Virus record (IMG/VR): IMGVR_UViG_3300042894_008609
Coordinates: 1 to 44,308 of that record
Reading direction: 5' to 3' (one strand)
Source of the DNA: a virus
DNA: 44,308 nt
Below the pieces are notes generated by a model. It was not told the DNA's origin. It saw only the letters and a program-made list of their open reading frames with translations, and did not search any database. Made by a program: the position numbers and the translations under genes. Below, one piece after another: positions 1 to 7,135 of the stretch; positions within the stretch are counted from its first letter, which is position 1; every line of letters starts with the position of its first letter.

Positions 1-1161
1 CTATTTACTCGCTGTTTTCCCGAACGCGTTCAGCGCTGAAGTCGCGTCGGGGCCGATATGCGCGGGCTGGATGTAGTGGTTGCGGGTGACCATCTCGGAC
101 TTGTGGCCGAGCTGGTCGCGTGCGGCCTCAACACCGAGTTCGTTGCGCAGCAGGGTGGCTACAGCCTTGCGCAGTGCGCGCGGGCTGATCTCGGCGTACG
201 CGGTGCCGGCGAGGGCTTCGCGCCAGTTGCGGCGCAGGTTGTGTGGCCAGCGCAGTGTGCCGGTCGCCGAGGGGAACACCCACTCGCAGTACGACTCGAT
301 GCGGCGACGCAGTAGCACGTCGACGGCAAACTGTGGGAGCTTGAGCTCTCGACGTGAGGTCTCTGTCTTCGGATGCTCTTGGCGGAAGATCTTCCCGTCG
401 GCGCCGATCGCGACCGTGCCGCTGATGGTCACGGTCGCGGGAGTGCTGTCGAGGTCGACGTCGGCCCAGCGCAGCGCGAGCACCTCAGCGGTGCGGGCTC
501 CGGTGGCTGTATAGAGCGAGAAGATGTCTCCAAGGTCCGCTGCTCTCTTCGCTCCGCGCTTGTCCGGTGTCGCATCGTATGCGCGCATGAGCGCCTGCAT
601 TTCGCGTACGGCCGTGACGTCGGGCGCGACGATAGCTCGTTTCGTCTGGACAATGCGGCCTGCGTCGCGTACGGGGTTCGATCTGATCGCTCCGTGGCGG
701 ACGGCGATCGCGAATGTGTGCTGCAGGACGGTGCGCGCGGTCTTCGCTGTGCCGGGTCCGTGGTTCGCGGTGACGGCTTTGAGGAACCGGTCAACGCGGG
801 GGACTGTCGCCTCGCTCAGACGAACGCCGCCGAAGCCGTCGGCGACGATGGTGTCGATCACGGCCTTGTATCGCCGGAGAGATCCGATCGCGAGGGTCTG
901 CGTCTCGGGTTCGTCGAGCCACTTCTGCGCGGCCTGCTTGATCGTGGAGTCGCCAGTGAGGTCTTCGCCTGCGGGGGCCAGTCGATCGCGGATCGCGCGC
1001 TTCAGGTTACGCTCTGCCTCGGCCGGTGTTGTCCCCTGCCGCTGCATCTTCCGCGTGACACCATCGGAGTCACGGAAGTACGCGACCGCTGTCGGCTTGC
1101 CGCCCACTGTCGTACGGCGGATCTTGCCCCAGGTCTCGAGGTCGAGGGGTGGGCGTGCCAT
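1..1161 (-). CDS. int: Tyrosine integrase
   Basis: Site-specific recombinase that would integrate and excise the prophage. It is 386 aa from the ATG at 1161, whose A is shared with the stop of the upstream gene (TAATG); an ATG 27 nt further upstream would lie inside that gene. Residues 10-60 look like an arm-binding domain, about 72-170 are the SAM-like core-binding domain, and the catalytic domain follows: Arg223 in GARTAE, Lys265, box II SPRALRK with Arg331, His353 in LGHKS and Tyr363 in NHYI. The His that normally opens box II (HxxR) is Arg328 here. It is the last gene of the leftward repressor-protease-integrase operon. Its stop codon is the first base of the window, so attL should lie just outside. 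Confidence 0.95.
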   Translation of the reverse strand: MARPPLDLETWGKIRRTTVGGKPTAVAYFRDSDGVTRKMQRQGTTPAEAERNLKRAIRDRLAPAGEDLTGDSTIKQAAQKWLDEPETQTLAIGSLRRYKAVIDTIVADGFGGVRLSEATVPRVDRFLKAVTANHGPGTAKTARTVLQHTFAIAVRHGAIRSNPVRDAGRIVQTKRAIVAPDVTAVREMQALMRAYDATPDKRGAKRAADLGDIFSLYTATGARTAEVLALRWADVDLDSTPATVTISGTVAIGADGKIFRQEHPKTETSRRELKLPQFAVDVLLRRRIESYCEWVFPSATGTLRWPHNLRRNWREALAGTAYAEISPRALRKAVATLLRNELGVEAARDQLGHKSEMVTRNHYIQPAHIGPDATSALNAFGKTASK

Positions 1162-1616
1162 TAGGCGACCTGTTCTCGGTGGTCCCACTGTCCGGCGCCT
1201 TCGCGAGGCTTCACGTAGACGGTGTCGCCGATGCGTAGGAGGACACGTTGGTATGCCTCGACGATGCTGCGCACGACTCCGAGCTCATGCGCGACAGCGC
1301 CGGGGTGACCGTTGTAGATGAACTCCGCTCGCCGGTACGCGTCAAGGTCGATGAGGCGGAGAGCCGCCCATTCGTCCGCGCGGCGTTCCTGCTTGGCGTT
1401 GACAGGCCCGAACATGCTTGGCTCGTCTCCGAAGACCGCGTGTGCGCACTCGTGAGCGAGGACTGATAGGTGCAGTCGTTCGGTCATCCCAGGGCGTAGG
1501 CGAATGAGCCGGCGCTGGTGGATGTATTCGCCGTCCCGGTCGCGCTTCAGGGGAGCGCACTCGATGCTGACGCCGAGATCTTCCAGCACTTCGAGCAGCG
1601 TTGCTTCAGGGTGCAT
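1161..1616 (-). CDS. ImmA/IrrE-family metallopeptidase
   Basis: A 151-aa zinc metalloprotease of the ImmA/IrrE type. The HExxH motif is HECAH at residues 55-59, followed by QERRADEWAA around 76-85, which supplies the third ligand region. In ICEBs1 and related elements ImmA cleaves the immunity repressor during induction; the target here would be the adjacent repressor. The chosen ATG at 1616 lies 11 nt inside the repressor gene, so the two are probably translationally coupled; an in-frame ATG at 1688 would overlap the repressor much further. The stop shares one base with the integrase start. The zinc motif makes the family assignment firm; the repressor as substrate is inferred from gene order. 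Confidence 0.88.
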   Translation of the reverse strand: MHPEATLLEVLEDLGVSIECAPLKRDRDGEYIHQRRLIRLRPGMTERLHLSVLAHECAHAVFGDEPSMFGPVNAKQERRADEWAALRLIDLDAYRRAEFIYNGHPGAVAHELGVVRSIVEAYQRVLLRIGDTVYVKPREGAGQWDHREQVA

Positions 1617-1983
1617 CGGAGTCCTCTCCGCTGTCGGCGTCTCGTGGACGTGCGGCAGCGGGAACATCCTCGCGGGTACGTCCGACACGACGCCGCGGTT
1701 CCAGTTGAGTCACGGGTGCGATGTCCTGCTCAATGAGTGTGCCGACGGCTGCCTCGCGGAGGATGAGTTCTGCATCGCATCTGAGGGCGGTGGCCAGCAT
1801 CTCGATGTCATTCAGATCGAACGGACGATCTCCTCGCATGCGCGTGTGGAACGTGTTGGCAGGGATTCCGCTCGCTGTGATGAGCGCCGCCTTCGTGATG
1901 CCGAGTTCCTGGCGCCGTGCGTCGATGATCTCGTTGACGCGCCGTGCAAAAGAGAGCGCCGGGCCCTTCGGTTTTTGTCCCAT
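1606..1983 (-). CDS. Immunity repressor-like HTH protein
   Basis: A 125-aa protein with an N-terminal Cro/C1-type helix-turn-helix (about residues 11-75; LGITKAALITASGIPANTF is the helix-turn-helix core). The C-terminal 45 residues are Arg-, Asp- and Glu-rich and probably disordered. There is no LexA-like autoprotease domain, which fits inactivation by the downstream ImmA-type protease. The start at 1983 is preferred over the upstream ATG at 2055, because the intergenic promoter and operator region would otherwise be coding. No Shine-Dalgarno sequence precedes 1983 on this strand. A -10-like TACTCT ends 7 nt before the ATG, suggesting a leaderless message. The role as prophage repressor is inferred from position opposite the Cro-like gene. 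Confidence 0.8.
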   Translation of the reverse strand: MGQKPKGPALSFARRVNEIIDARRQELGITKAALITASGIPANTFHTRMRGDRPFDLNDIEMLATALRCDAELILREAAVGTLIEQDIAPVTQLEPRRRVGRTREDVPAAARPRDADSGEDSDAP

Positions 1984-1990
1984 GGAGGAG

Positions 1991-2020
1991 AGAGTACCGA
2001 TTTGGGGTAGGAAGTAACAA
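1991..2020 (-). promoter_or_regulatory. Putative leftward lysogenic promoter
   Basis: Read leftward, TTGTTA (2015-2020) and TACTCT (1991-1996) are separated by 18 bp, and the ATG of the repressor begins 7 nt after the -10. This places the transcription start at or next to the start codon, so the transcript would be leaderless. Prediction from motif and spacing only. Confidence 0.5.
1995..2009. promoter_or_regulatory. Putative operator O1
   Basis: The inverted repeat TACC-7-GGTA lies in the spacer of the leftward promoter. It resembles the CTAC/GTAG repeats at 2048 and 2087 but has one extra central base. Its position would let a bound repressor or Cro block the lysogenic promoter. Confidence 0.4.
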
Positions 2021-2037
2021 CTTTCTCCCGGAATGGG

Positions 2038-2066
2038 TTGCTGAACGCTACCCAAATAGGTAGTGT
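2038..2066 (+). promoter_or_regulatory. Putative rightward early promoter
   Basis: TTGCTG (2038-2043) and TAGTGT (2061-2066) are separated by 17 bp. The ATG at 2074 starts 7 nt after the -10, so this transcript also appears leaderless; no Shine-Dalgarno sequence is present. It would drive the long early operon that begins with the Cro-like gene. Confidence 0.5.
2048..2063. promoter_or_regulatory. Putative operator O2
   Basis: CTACCCAAATAGGTAG is a 16-bp inverted repeat with 5-bp perfect arms. It fills the -35/-10 spacer of the rightward promoter and touches its -10. A related half-site, CCCCAAAT, occurs on the opposite strand near 2001-2008. Confidence 0.5.
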
Positions 2067-2073
2067 TTCCGCC

Positions 2074-2328
2074 ATGACAGGAGCAACTACCGGATTGAGT
2101 AGCAGGGTCAGTCGTGCTGTTCGCGCTGAACTCGCTCGCCGCGGCAAGAGCGGGATGGATCTGATTCCCATCCTCGGCCTTGGCCGCAATGCCATCTACG
2201 ACCGTCTGAACGGCAAGACCGCGCTCGACGCCGTCGAGCTCGAGAAGATCCTCACCTTCCTTGGCATCAGCATTGACACGCTCCTCGCGTCGGCGGCGCT
2301 GGACTTCACGGATGCGGTGGCGTCATGA
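2074..2328 (+). CDS. Cro-like HTH regulator
   Basis: An 84-aa protein with a single helix-turn-helix domain (about residues 12-65; the recognition part is LGLGRNAIYDRLNG). It is the first gene of the rightward early operon and is divergent from the repressor, the usual place for a Cro-type lytic switch protein. The start is ATG 2074, since the upstream in-frame TTG at 2038 lies on the predicted -35. Its stop overlaps the next start as ATGA. The helix-turn-helix is clear; the Cro role comes from position. Confidence 0.78.
   Translation: MTGATTGLSSRVSRAVRAELARRGKSGMDLIPILGLGRNAIYDRLNGKTALDAVELEKILTFLGISIDTLLASAALDFTDAVAS
2087..2102. promoter_or_regulatory. Putative operator O3
   Basis: CTACCGGATTGAGTAG has CTAC/GTAG arms with the same 8-bp spacing as the repeat at 2048-2063. 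It lies inside the first codons of the Cro-like gene, just downstream of the predicted transcription start. Confidence 0.35.
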
Positions 2329-2567
2329 CCACAGAGGTGATCGTCGAGCGTCGTGGCCCGGTGCTGACTACGGCGCGAGCTGCGGAGTACATCGGTGTCT
2401 CCACGTCGACGCTGTACACGTTCGTCTCTCTGGATGCGCGTCGCCCTGAGGGTTCTCCTCGACGGGGGCCGAAGGCGTTCAAGCAGGGCAAGAAGAACGT
2501 GTTCTACCCCGCGGATCTGGATGCGTGGCTCGCGGAGCACGTCACTGACCCGGAGGCGCGGTCGTGA
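2325..2567 (+). CDS. Excisionase-like HTH protein
   Basis: An 80-aa MerR/excisionase-type winged-helix protein. LTTARAAEYIGVSTSTLYTFV (approximately residues 14-34) is the helix-turn-helix, followed by a wing and FYPADLDAWLAEH, which is typical of AlpA/excisionase-like proteins that bind att or operator DNA. It follows the Cro-like gene with an ATGA overlap. It could be the excision directionality factor or a second early regulator; a second protein of this fold is encoded at 18640. Confidence 0.7.
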   Translation: MTTEVIVERRGPVLTTARAAEYIGVSTSTLYTFVSLDARRPEGSPRRGPKAFKQGKKNVFYPADLDAWLAEHVTDPEARS

Positions 2568-2812
2568 TCGCCGTGGTGCTGGTCGTTGCCGGCTTCGTGC
2601 TGCTGGGTGTGGATGCGGTGGATCTGTCGTTCTGCGGGCTGTCGATCGTCGCGGTGGTGCTGATGGGTCTGGGCCTGTGGGTGGGTGGTGCGTTCGACCG
2701 TGCGGCGTGGTTCGGGGATGACGCGACGAACGCGTATTGCGCGCGGGTGGATCAGGAACTTGACCGTGCTGAACGGGTGCGGGTGGAAGCGATGAGGGAA
2801 GGACAGGACTGA
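2564..2812 (+). CDS. Small membrane protein, unknown function
   Basis: An 82-aa protein starting at GTG 2564, which overlaps the previous stop as GTGA. Two adjacent hydrophobic segments (about residues 2-20 and 25-44) predict a helical hairpin in the membrane. A soluble tail rich in Arg and Glu follows. The family is not recognised. Early phage membrane proteins of this size can act in superinfection exclusion, but nothing in the sequence shows that here. Confidence 0.7.
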   Translation: MIAVVLVVAGFVLLGVDAVDLSFCGLSIVAVVLMGLGLWVGGAFDRAAWFGDDATNAYCARVDQELDRAERVRVEAMREGQD

Positions 2813-3255
2813 TGTCTGGTGTGGCGGTGGAGGCTCGCCCGGTGATCACTCTCGAGGTGGCGCGGCATGTGCTCGCGTTCCTCGGGGACACGAACTATGG
2901 CCTGGATGGTGGGTTCTTCTTCAACCAGCTGATGCGGTTGATCGACGCGGGTGACGCGGTGAATCGGGAGAAGCTGCGGCAGGTGTTCCCGGTGGAGGTG
3001 CATGCGCTGTTGTCGGCTCGCCGGCTGGGTGTGGAGTTCTTGCGGGCGATCGTGAAGGCGGATCTGGATGCGCGTGAGCGTGGTCTGGACTTCGGTGCGG
3101 CGGTGAAGGACGCGACGCCTCTTATCCCGAGCACTCGTACGGTGCGCGCATTCTTCGTGCTCCACGCCGTGCAAACGCTCGGATGGTCGTGGGATGAAGC
3201 CAAGAGCGCCTTCGATGGATGGCACTCCGAACTCATCGCGGCGGTGCAATCGTGA
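2812..3255 (+). CDS. Hypothetical protein
   Basis: A 147-aa soluble protein that I do not recognise. It is predicted largely helical, with an aromatic stretch GGFFFNQL near residue 34 and a C-terminal WSWDEAKSAFDGW segment. The ATG shares one base with the preceding stop and the gene overlaps the next by 4 nt, so it is an integral member of the early operon. Confidence 0.7.
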   Translation: MSGVAVEARPVITLEVARHVLAFLGDTNYGLDGGFFFNQLMRLIDAGDAVNREKLRQVFPVEVHALLSARRLGVEFLRAIVKADLDARERGLDFGAAVKDATPLIPSTRTVRAFFVLHAVQTLGWSWDEAKSAFDGWHSELIAAVQS

Positions 3256-3674
3256 CCGCGGGGATCTGCCGGCACTGGATCGGCACGGACATGAATGGTC
3301 ACATCTGCGGTGCTGCCGTGAAGGCTCTGAACCTGTGTGCGAAGCACTACGAGCTCGCGAAGGCGAGAATGCAGCGTGAGCTCGATGCTCGTCAGGCGCG
3401 GCACGACCGTCAGGAGGCGGCGTGGCGTGAGCGTAACGCTCGGAAGGCGCCGGCGTGGCGTGCGCAGCTGGAGCAGGCGGAACGGGAGTACGCGCGGCGT
3501 ACCCAGTCTGTCGTCGCTGATCGTGCGGCTGTTGGTGGGGCGATGCACCCGTCGATCGTGCGTGCGCAGCGGTCGGTGCTGGCGGATTCGAACGTCGCTC
3601 GGGTGGTCGAGCTGGAAAGGATCATCGGCCGGCTGAAGTCTGCCCTGGCGCGCTTGAAGGGCGGGGCGTCATGA
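3252..3674 (+). CDS. Cys/His-containing coiled-coil protein
   Basis: A 140-aa protein started at GTG 3252 (GTGA overlap); an upstream in-frame ATG would overlap the previous gene more deeply. The first 35 residues hold a CRH...CG...CAKH pattern that could bind zinc. The remainder is highly charged and probably a long helix or coiled coil rich in Arg and Glu. The family is not recognised. Confidence 0.65.
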   Translation: MTAGICRHWIGTDMNGHICGAAVKALNLCAKHYELAKARMQRELDARQARHDRQEAAWRERNARKAPAWRAQLEQAEREYARRTQSVVADRAAVGGAMHPSIVRAQRSVLADSNVARVVELERIIGRLKSALARLKGGAS

Positions 3675-3877
3675 GCGCCCGCGTGGAGACTGTGACGCCG
3701 ACTGAGGCTGTCCCGGCGCCGTTCGATCCGTTCCCTGCTCGTCGTGCCGTGAGCGGTCCTGTAGTGGCGCTGGTGCGTGTGCCGGCTGCTGACCGTGTGC
3801 TGCGCCTGGTGGCGTCGGTGACCGGCGTGGGTGTGCTCGTGCTGGCTGTCCTCGGATGGGCGGTGATCTGGTCATGA
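3671..3877 (+). CDS. Small single-pass membrane protein
   Basis: A 68-aa protein with a Pro-rich N-terminus and one strong hydrophobic helix at about residues 47-67 (VASVTGVGVLVLAVLGWAV). It is coupled on both sides by 4-nt overlaps. Function unknown. Confidence 0.6.
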   Translation: MSARVETVTPTEAVPAPFDPFPARRAVSGPVVALVRVPAADRVLRLVASVTGVGVLVLAVLGWAVIWS

Positions 3878-4005
3878 CTGATCTGATCGTGCATTCGCGT
3901 CGTGGTGAAGCTGTCGTCCGGGTCAGCACTCCGGAGGAAGCGGAGAAGTATCAGCGCATCCTGAAGGGCGAGATCCGTCCCGTCGAGGGTGGTGAGCAGT
4001 CGTGA
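3874..4005 (+). CDS. 43-aa hypothetical protein
   Basis: A very small gene, framed by an ATGA overlap at its start and a GTGA overlap at its stop. The product is charged, with the pattern STPEEAEKYQRILKGEIRP. No domain is recognised. The two exact overlaps are the main evidence that it is translated. Confidence 0.6.
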   Translation: MTDLIVHSRRGEAVVRVSTPEEAEKYQRILKGEIRPVEGGEQS

Positions 4006-4544
4006 CTGGTCGCATCATCGGGATCGACTTCTCGACCAGTTCGACCGGGATCGCGATCTACGCATCGAACGGGTGGACGACGGTCACTGTGAAGTCGAAG
4101 GCGCCGCGCGCGGAGAGCGACAGCAACTTCTACGAGCGGATGCTGCAGCTGAACGGTGAGGTCCTGGCGGTCATCAACCCTGACGGTGACGACGTTATCG
4201 CCATGGAATCAACGTTCCGCGGTTCGGGGCGAGCGGAGGCGCGTCTGCACTACGCGTGGCATCGCCTTCGCGAGACGCTCGCACGCCACTACGACTGCCA
4301 GATCGCGTACGAGCTCGCTCCGTCGACGGTGAAGAAGCTCGCGACGGGGAACGGCGGCCGCGAGACGGGGAAACCCGAGGTTCTCGCTGCCGCACGGAAG
4401 TTGCTCGGACTGGACCTGGGCGCACGTGACGACGAGGCCGACGCGGCGTGGATCGCGGTCGGCGCATCGATTCTCGCCGGGACACCGGTGATTGACCTGC
4501 CTGCGGAACACATGCCGCCGGCTTTCACGAAGGGAAGCAAGTGA
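4002..4544 (+). CDS. RuvC-like Holliday junction resolvase
   Basis: A 180-aa RNase H-fold nuclease of the RuvC type, expected to cut branched DNA during recombination or before packaging. Acidic residues occur where the family has its metal ligands: Asp in IIGIDFSTSSTG near residue 9, Glu in VIAMEST near 69, and Asp residues in ARDDEADAAWIA near 142-146. The start is GTG 4002 (GTGA overlap). It is followed by the YqaJ and Bet genes, making a compact recombination module. Confidence 0.82.
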   Translation: MTGRIIGIDFSTSSTGIAIYASNGWTTVTVKSKAPRAESDSNFYERMLQLNGEVLAVINPDGDDVIAMESTFRGSGRAEARLHYAWHRLRETLARHYDCQIAYELAPSTVKKLATGNGGRETGKPEVLAAARKLLGLDLGARDDEADAAWIAVGASILAGTPVIDLPAEHMPPAFTKGSK

Positions 4545-4831
4545 TGGGGATTCAGCTTTCGGGACAGGTTCCCGCTGAGGAGTACAACGGCCTCGAAGCC
4601 ATGCACGACGTGCTGATGGAGGACGTCGTTGACGATGTGGTCGCGGTGGTGGTGTTCCGCCGCGCGAAGCGTGTCCTGCCGGACGACAAGGACGCGTACC
4701 CGATCCTGCGCATCGCGCGCGTCGAAGTGGTTTCGGGTGCCGGTGAGGACACCGCGCGTGAGCTGCTGGACAGCGCGTACAAGGTGCGCACCGGCAACGA
4801 GGCGCTCGACTTCCCCGAGGACGACGAATGA
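4544..4831 (+). CDS. Hypothetical protein in recombination module
   Basis: A 95-aa acidic protein. ATG 4544 is preferred over GTG 4541 because GGGAAG lies at a good distance upstream and the ATG shares one base with the preceding stop. The sequence alternates hydrophobic strands (VVDDVVAVVVFRRAKRV) and suggests a small beta-rich fold. The family is not recognised. It sits between the RuvC-like nuclease and the YqaJ exonuclease, so a part in recombination is likely but unproven. Confidence 0.65.
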   Translation: MGIQLSGQVPAEEYNGLEAMHDVLMEDVVDDVVAVVVFRRAKRVLPDDKDAYPILRIARVEVVSGAGEDTARELLDSAYKVRTGNEALDFPEDDE

Positions 4832-5847
4832 GCGCCGTTGTCGCGTCCGCTCTCGCTGATCTCGAAGCCCGCGCGGGAGCGTCCGACCAGGACCGTGACC
4901 GGTGGCTCGCGGAGCGGCGCGCCGGGATCACCGCGACGGAGGTTCGTGATCTCGCGCTCGGGAAGCTGCGCGCGCAGGACCTTATCGATCTGAAGCTCGG
5001 CCGGAAGGTCGACGACTTCACCGGCAACGCGTTCACGAAGTGGGGCAAGGACCGTGAGGTCGTGATCGCCGCGGATCTGCGGGGGGTGGGGATCGAGCCG
5101 GAGTCGCGCGTATTCCACCACCAGACCGACTCGCGTCACCTCGCATCCCCGGACGGGATCGGCGTGGGTTTCGACGAGGAGCTACTCGTCTCCGAGATCA
5201 AGACCTGCGGCCACGCGCTCCCGATCGGTTCCCCGGAGCTCTACGAGAAGGGGTACCTGCTGCAGGTGCAGTGGGTCATGCACGTGACCGGCGCGGTCCG
5301 GTGCCTGCTGGTCGTCGAGGAGCGCATCAGCGTCGCCGGCGGCTTCGCACCGGGCCCGCGATCCGCGGACTGGGTCGATCGGGACGAGCAGGTCATCGCG
5401 GGGCTCGTGGAGCTCGCTGACGGGTTCCTCGCGGAACTGGATGCGCAGCGTGAGAACGGGGCGCCGGTGATCGATGAGGTGGTGGACACGCACGCCGTGA
5501 ACTACCTGCGCGGTTTGGCGGCGGAGAAGGAGGGGCGTGCGCTGAAGGAGTCGGCGTACGCGGCTCTGATCGAGGCGGGCGTGTCGCAGGAGTCGCCGCT
5601 CGCGAGGGTGACGTTCACACCGTCGAAGGAGAAGCCGCCGGTCGAGGTGGTGGAGGTCGATGAGGAGACCGCGAAGCTCACGGCCCCGCAGGTGTGGGCG
5701 AAGGTCCAGGGTGCGCGGAAGCGTGCCGAGTTGGCGGAGGCGCAGTGGGCTGAGGTGCTCGCCACGCACACCACGAAGACGACACAGCCGGGCGGTTCGA
5801 CGCCGGCTCGGGTGACGGTCACGGCCGGGAAGGGGACGAAGAAGTGA
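4828..5847 (+). CDS. YqaJ-type recombination exonuclease
   Basis: A 339-aa protein with a YqaJ/lambda-exonuclease-like PD-(D/E)XK domain in the first 200 residues. Visible motifs are RRAGITATEV near residue 30, ASPDGIG (catalytic Asp near 111), EIKTCG (catalytic Glu and Lys near 127) and YLLQVQWVMHVTG near 147. This exonuclease resects double-strand ends and hands the single strand to the Bet annealase encoded next, with which it overlaps by 4 nt. The C-terminal third is charged, helical and less conserved. Confidence 0.88.
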   Translation: MSAVVASALADLEARAGASDQDRDRWLAERRAGITATEVRDLALGKLRAQDLIDLKLGRKVDDFTGNAFTKWGKDREVVIAADLRGVGIEPESRVFHHQTDSRHLASPDGIGVGFDEELLVSEIKTCGHALPIGSPELYEKGYLLQVQWVMHVTGAVRCLLVVEERISVAGGFAPGPRSADWVDRDEQVIAGLVELADGFLAELDAQRENGAPVIDEVVDTHAVNYLRGLAAEKEGRALKESAYAALIEAGVSQESPLARVTFTPSKEKPPVEVVEVDEETAKLTAPQVWAKVQGARKRAELAEAQWAEVLATHTTKTTQPGGSTPARVTVTAGKGTKK

Positions 5848-6830
5848 CGGCTCTCGCAACGCTGCCGAAGAGCAGCGACACGAGCACGTGGACGCCGGAA
5901 GAGCGGGCGCTCGTCGAAGCTGCCGGACTGGTGCACACGGATGCGCAGTCGGGGACGAAGACGCTCGCTGAGCGGCCGGTGGTCGCGGCGTTCCTTCAGC
6001 ACTGCGCCCGGACGGGTCTGGATCCGATCGCACGGCAGATCTACTCGATCGCGCGGAAGTCGAAGGGTCAGCTGAAGTGGCAGATCCAGATCAGCATCGA
6101 TGGTGCTCGGCTGGTCGCGGAGCGGACGGGGCAGTACGAGGGGCAGACGACGCCGGAGTTCACGGCTGATGGTGTGACGTGGACGCAGGTGTGGTTGAGC
6201 CCGGAGCCGCCGAAGGCTGCGCGGGTGGGTGTGTATCGTCGCGGGTTCCGTGAAGCGCTGTACGCGGTCGCGCTCTGGGATGCGTACGTGCAGACGAAGT
6301 ACACCGGCGAGGTCTCCGACATGTGGTCGAAGATGGGGCCGCTGATGCTCGCGAAGTGCGCGGAGATGCTCGCACTGAGGAAGGCGTTCCCACAGGACCT
6401 GTCCGGGCTGTACAGCGCGGAGGAGATGGATCAGGCATCCGCACCCACCCAGGCGGGGAACGCGCCGCAGGCAGACGCACACGGTCGCTCGCGGCAGGTT
6501 CAGGAGGCCGCTGCCCCGGCTGACGGGTTGGAGTATCGGCATCCGTCGAAGGATTGGCTGGTCGAGGCGCGTGCGTGCCGGTCGCGTCAGGAGTTGCGTC
6601 CGGTGTTCCAGGCATCCGGCGAGGCCGGGGATCTGAACGTTGCGGTGGTGAACCCGATCGCTGCGGAGGACGGACAGCCGGAGCACATCAGCCTGCAGCA
6701 GTACCTGTGGGGGCTGCGGAACATGCTCCCCGATGAGGCGCCGGCTGAGGATGTCGTCGATGCGGAGCTCGTGGATGAACCGGTGACGGAGTGGCCGACG
6801 GCGACGATCCCGAACGGGGACCGGTCGTGA
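5844..6830 (+). CDS. bet: Bet/RecT-type single-strand annealing protein
   Basis: A 328-aa annealase expected to bind resected single strands and drive recombination. The core at residues 40-200 shows family features: LDPIARQIYSIARKS, LKWQIQISIDGARLVAERTG and MWSKMGPLMLAKCAEMLALRKAFP. The tail (about 205-328) is Pro- and Ala-rich and variable. It starts at GTG 5844 overlapping the YqaJ gene, a common exonuclease-annealase pair. An SSB is encoded in the same operon at 11989. Confidence 0.9.
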   Translation: MTALATLPKSSDTSTWTPEERALVEAAGLVHTDAQSGTKTLAERPVVAAFLQHCARTGLDPIARQIYSIARKSKGQLKWQIQISIDGARLVAERTGQYEGQTTPEFTADGVTWTQVWLSPEPPKAARVGVYRRGFREALYAVALWDAYVQTKYTGEVSDMWSKMGPLMLAKCAEMLALRKAFPQDLSGLYSAEEMDQASAPTQAGNAPQADAHGRSRQVQEAAAPADGLEYRHPSKDWLVEARACRSRQELRPVFQASGEAGDLNVAVVNPIAAEDGQPEHISLQQYLWGLRNMLPDEAPAEDVVDAELVDEPVTEWPTATIPNGDRS

Positions 6831-7135
6831 GCGCCGCACACGTCCCACTGGTGCGGGATGAGCACGGTGCGATCCTCGGAATCGACTACCGCCGCACAGA
6901 CCTGTCGCCCATCAACGCGCCTGGGACTCTCTCGGTCGAGGCGGTCATGCCTGGTGACACGATCCGTGTCGGTCGTGTTGAGGAGGTCGTCCTGTCGAAG
7001 GCGGGGCACGTCGGTTCGATGGGTGTCCGGTGTCGCACCGCGGCGGGTGTGGTCGTGGAGCACGAGTACACGTCGGGCACGTACCTCGAGGTGATCGCGG
7101 TTGGCGCGTTCGACCCGGAGGAGCCGACGACATGA
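6827..7135 (+). CDS. Hypothetical protein
   Basis: A 102-aa protein starting at GTG 6827, overlapping the bet stop as GTGA. It is predicted mostly beta-stranded, with patterns such as VMPGDTIRVGRVEEVVLSKAG that suggest a small barrel. I do not recognise the family. Confidence 0.65.
   Translation: MSAAHVPLVRDEHGAILGIDYRRTDLSPINAPGTLSVEAVMPGDTIRVGRVEEVVLSKAGHVGSMGVRCRTAAGVVVEHEYTSGTYLEVIAVGAFDPEEPTT

Noticed and set aside
373-1321. Long rightward reading frames across the integrase and protease genes
   Set aside because: They are antisense shadows of GC-rich coding DNA; the leftward frames carry clear domains and coupled starts.
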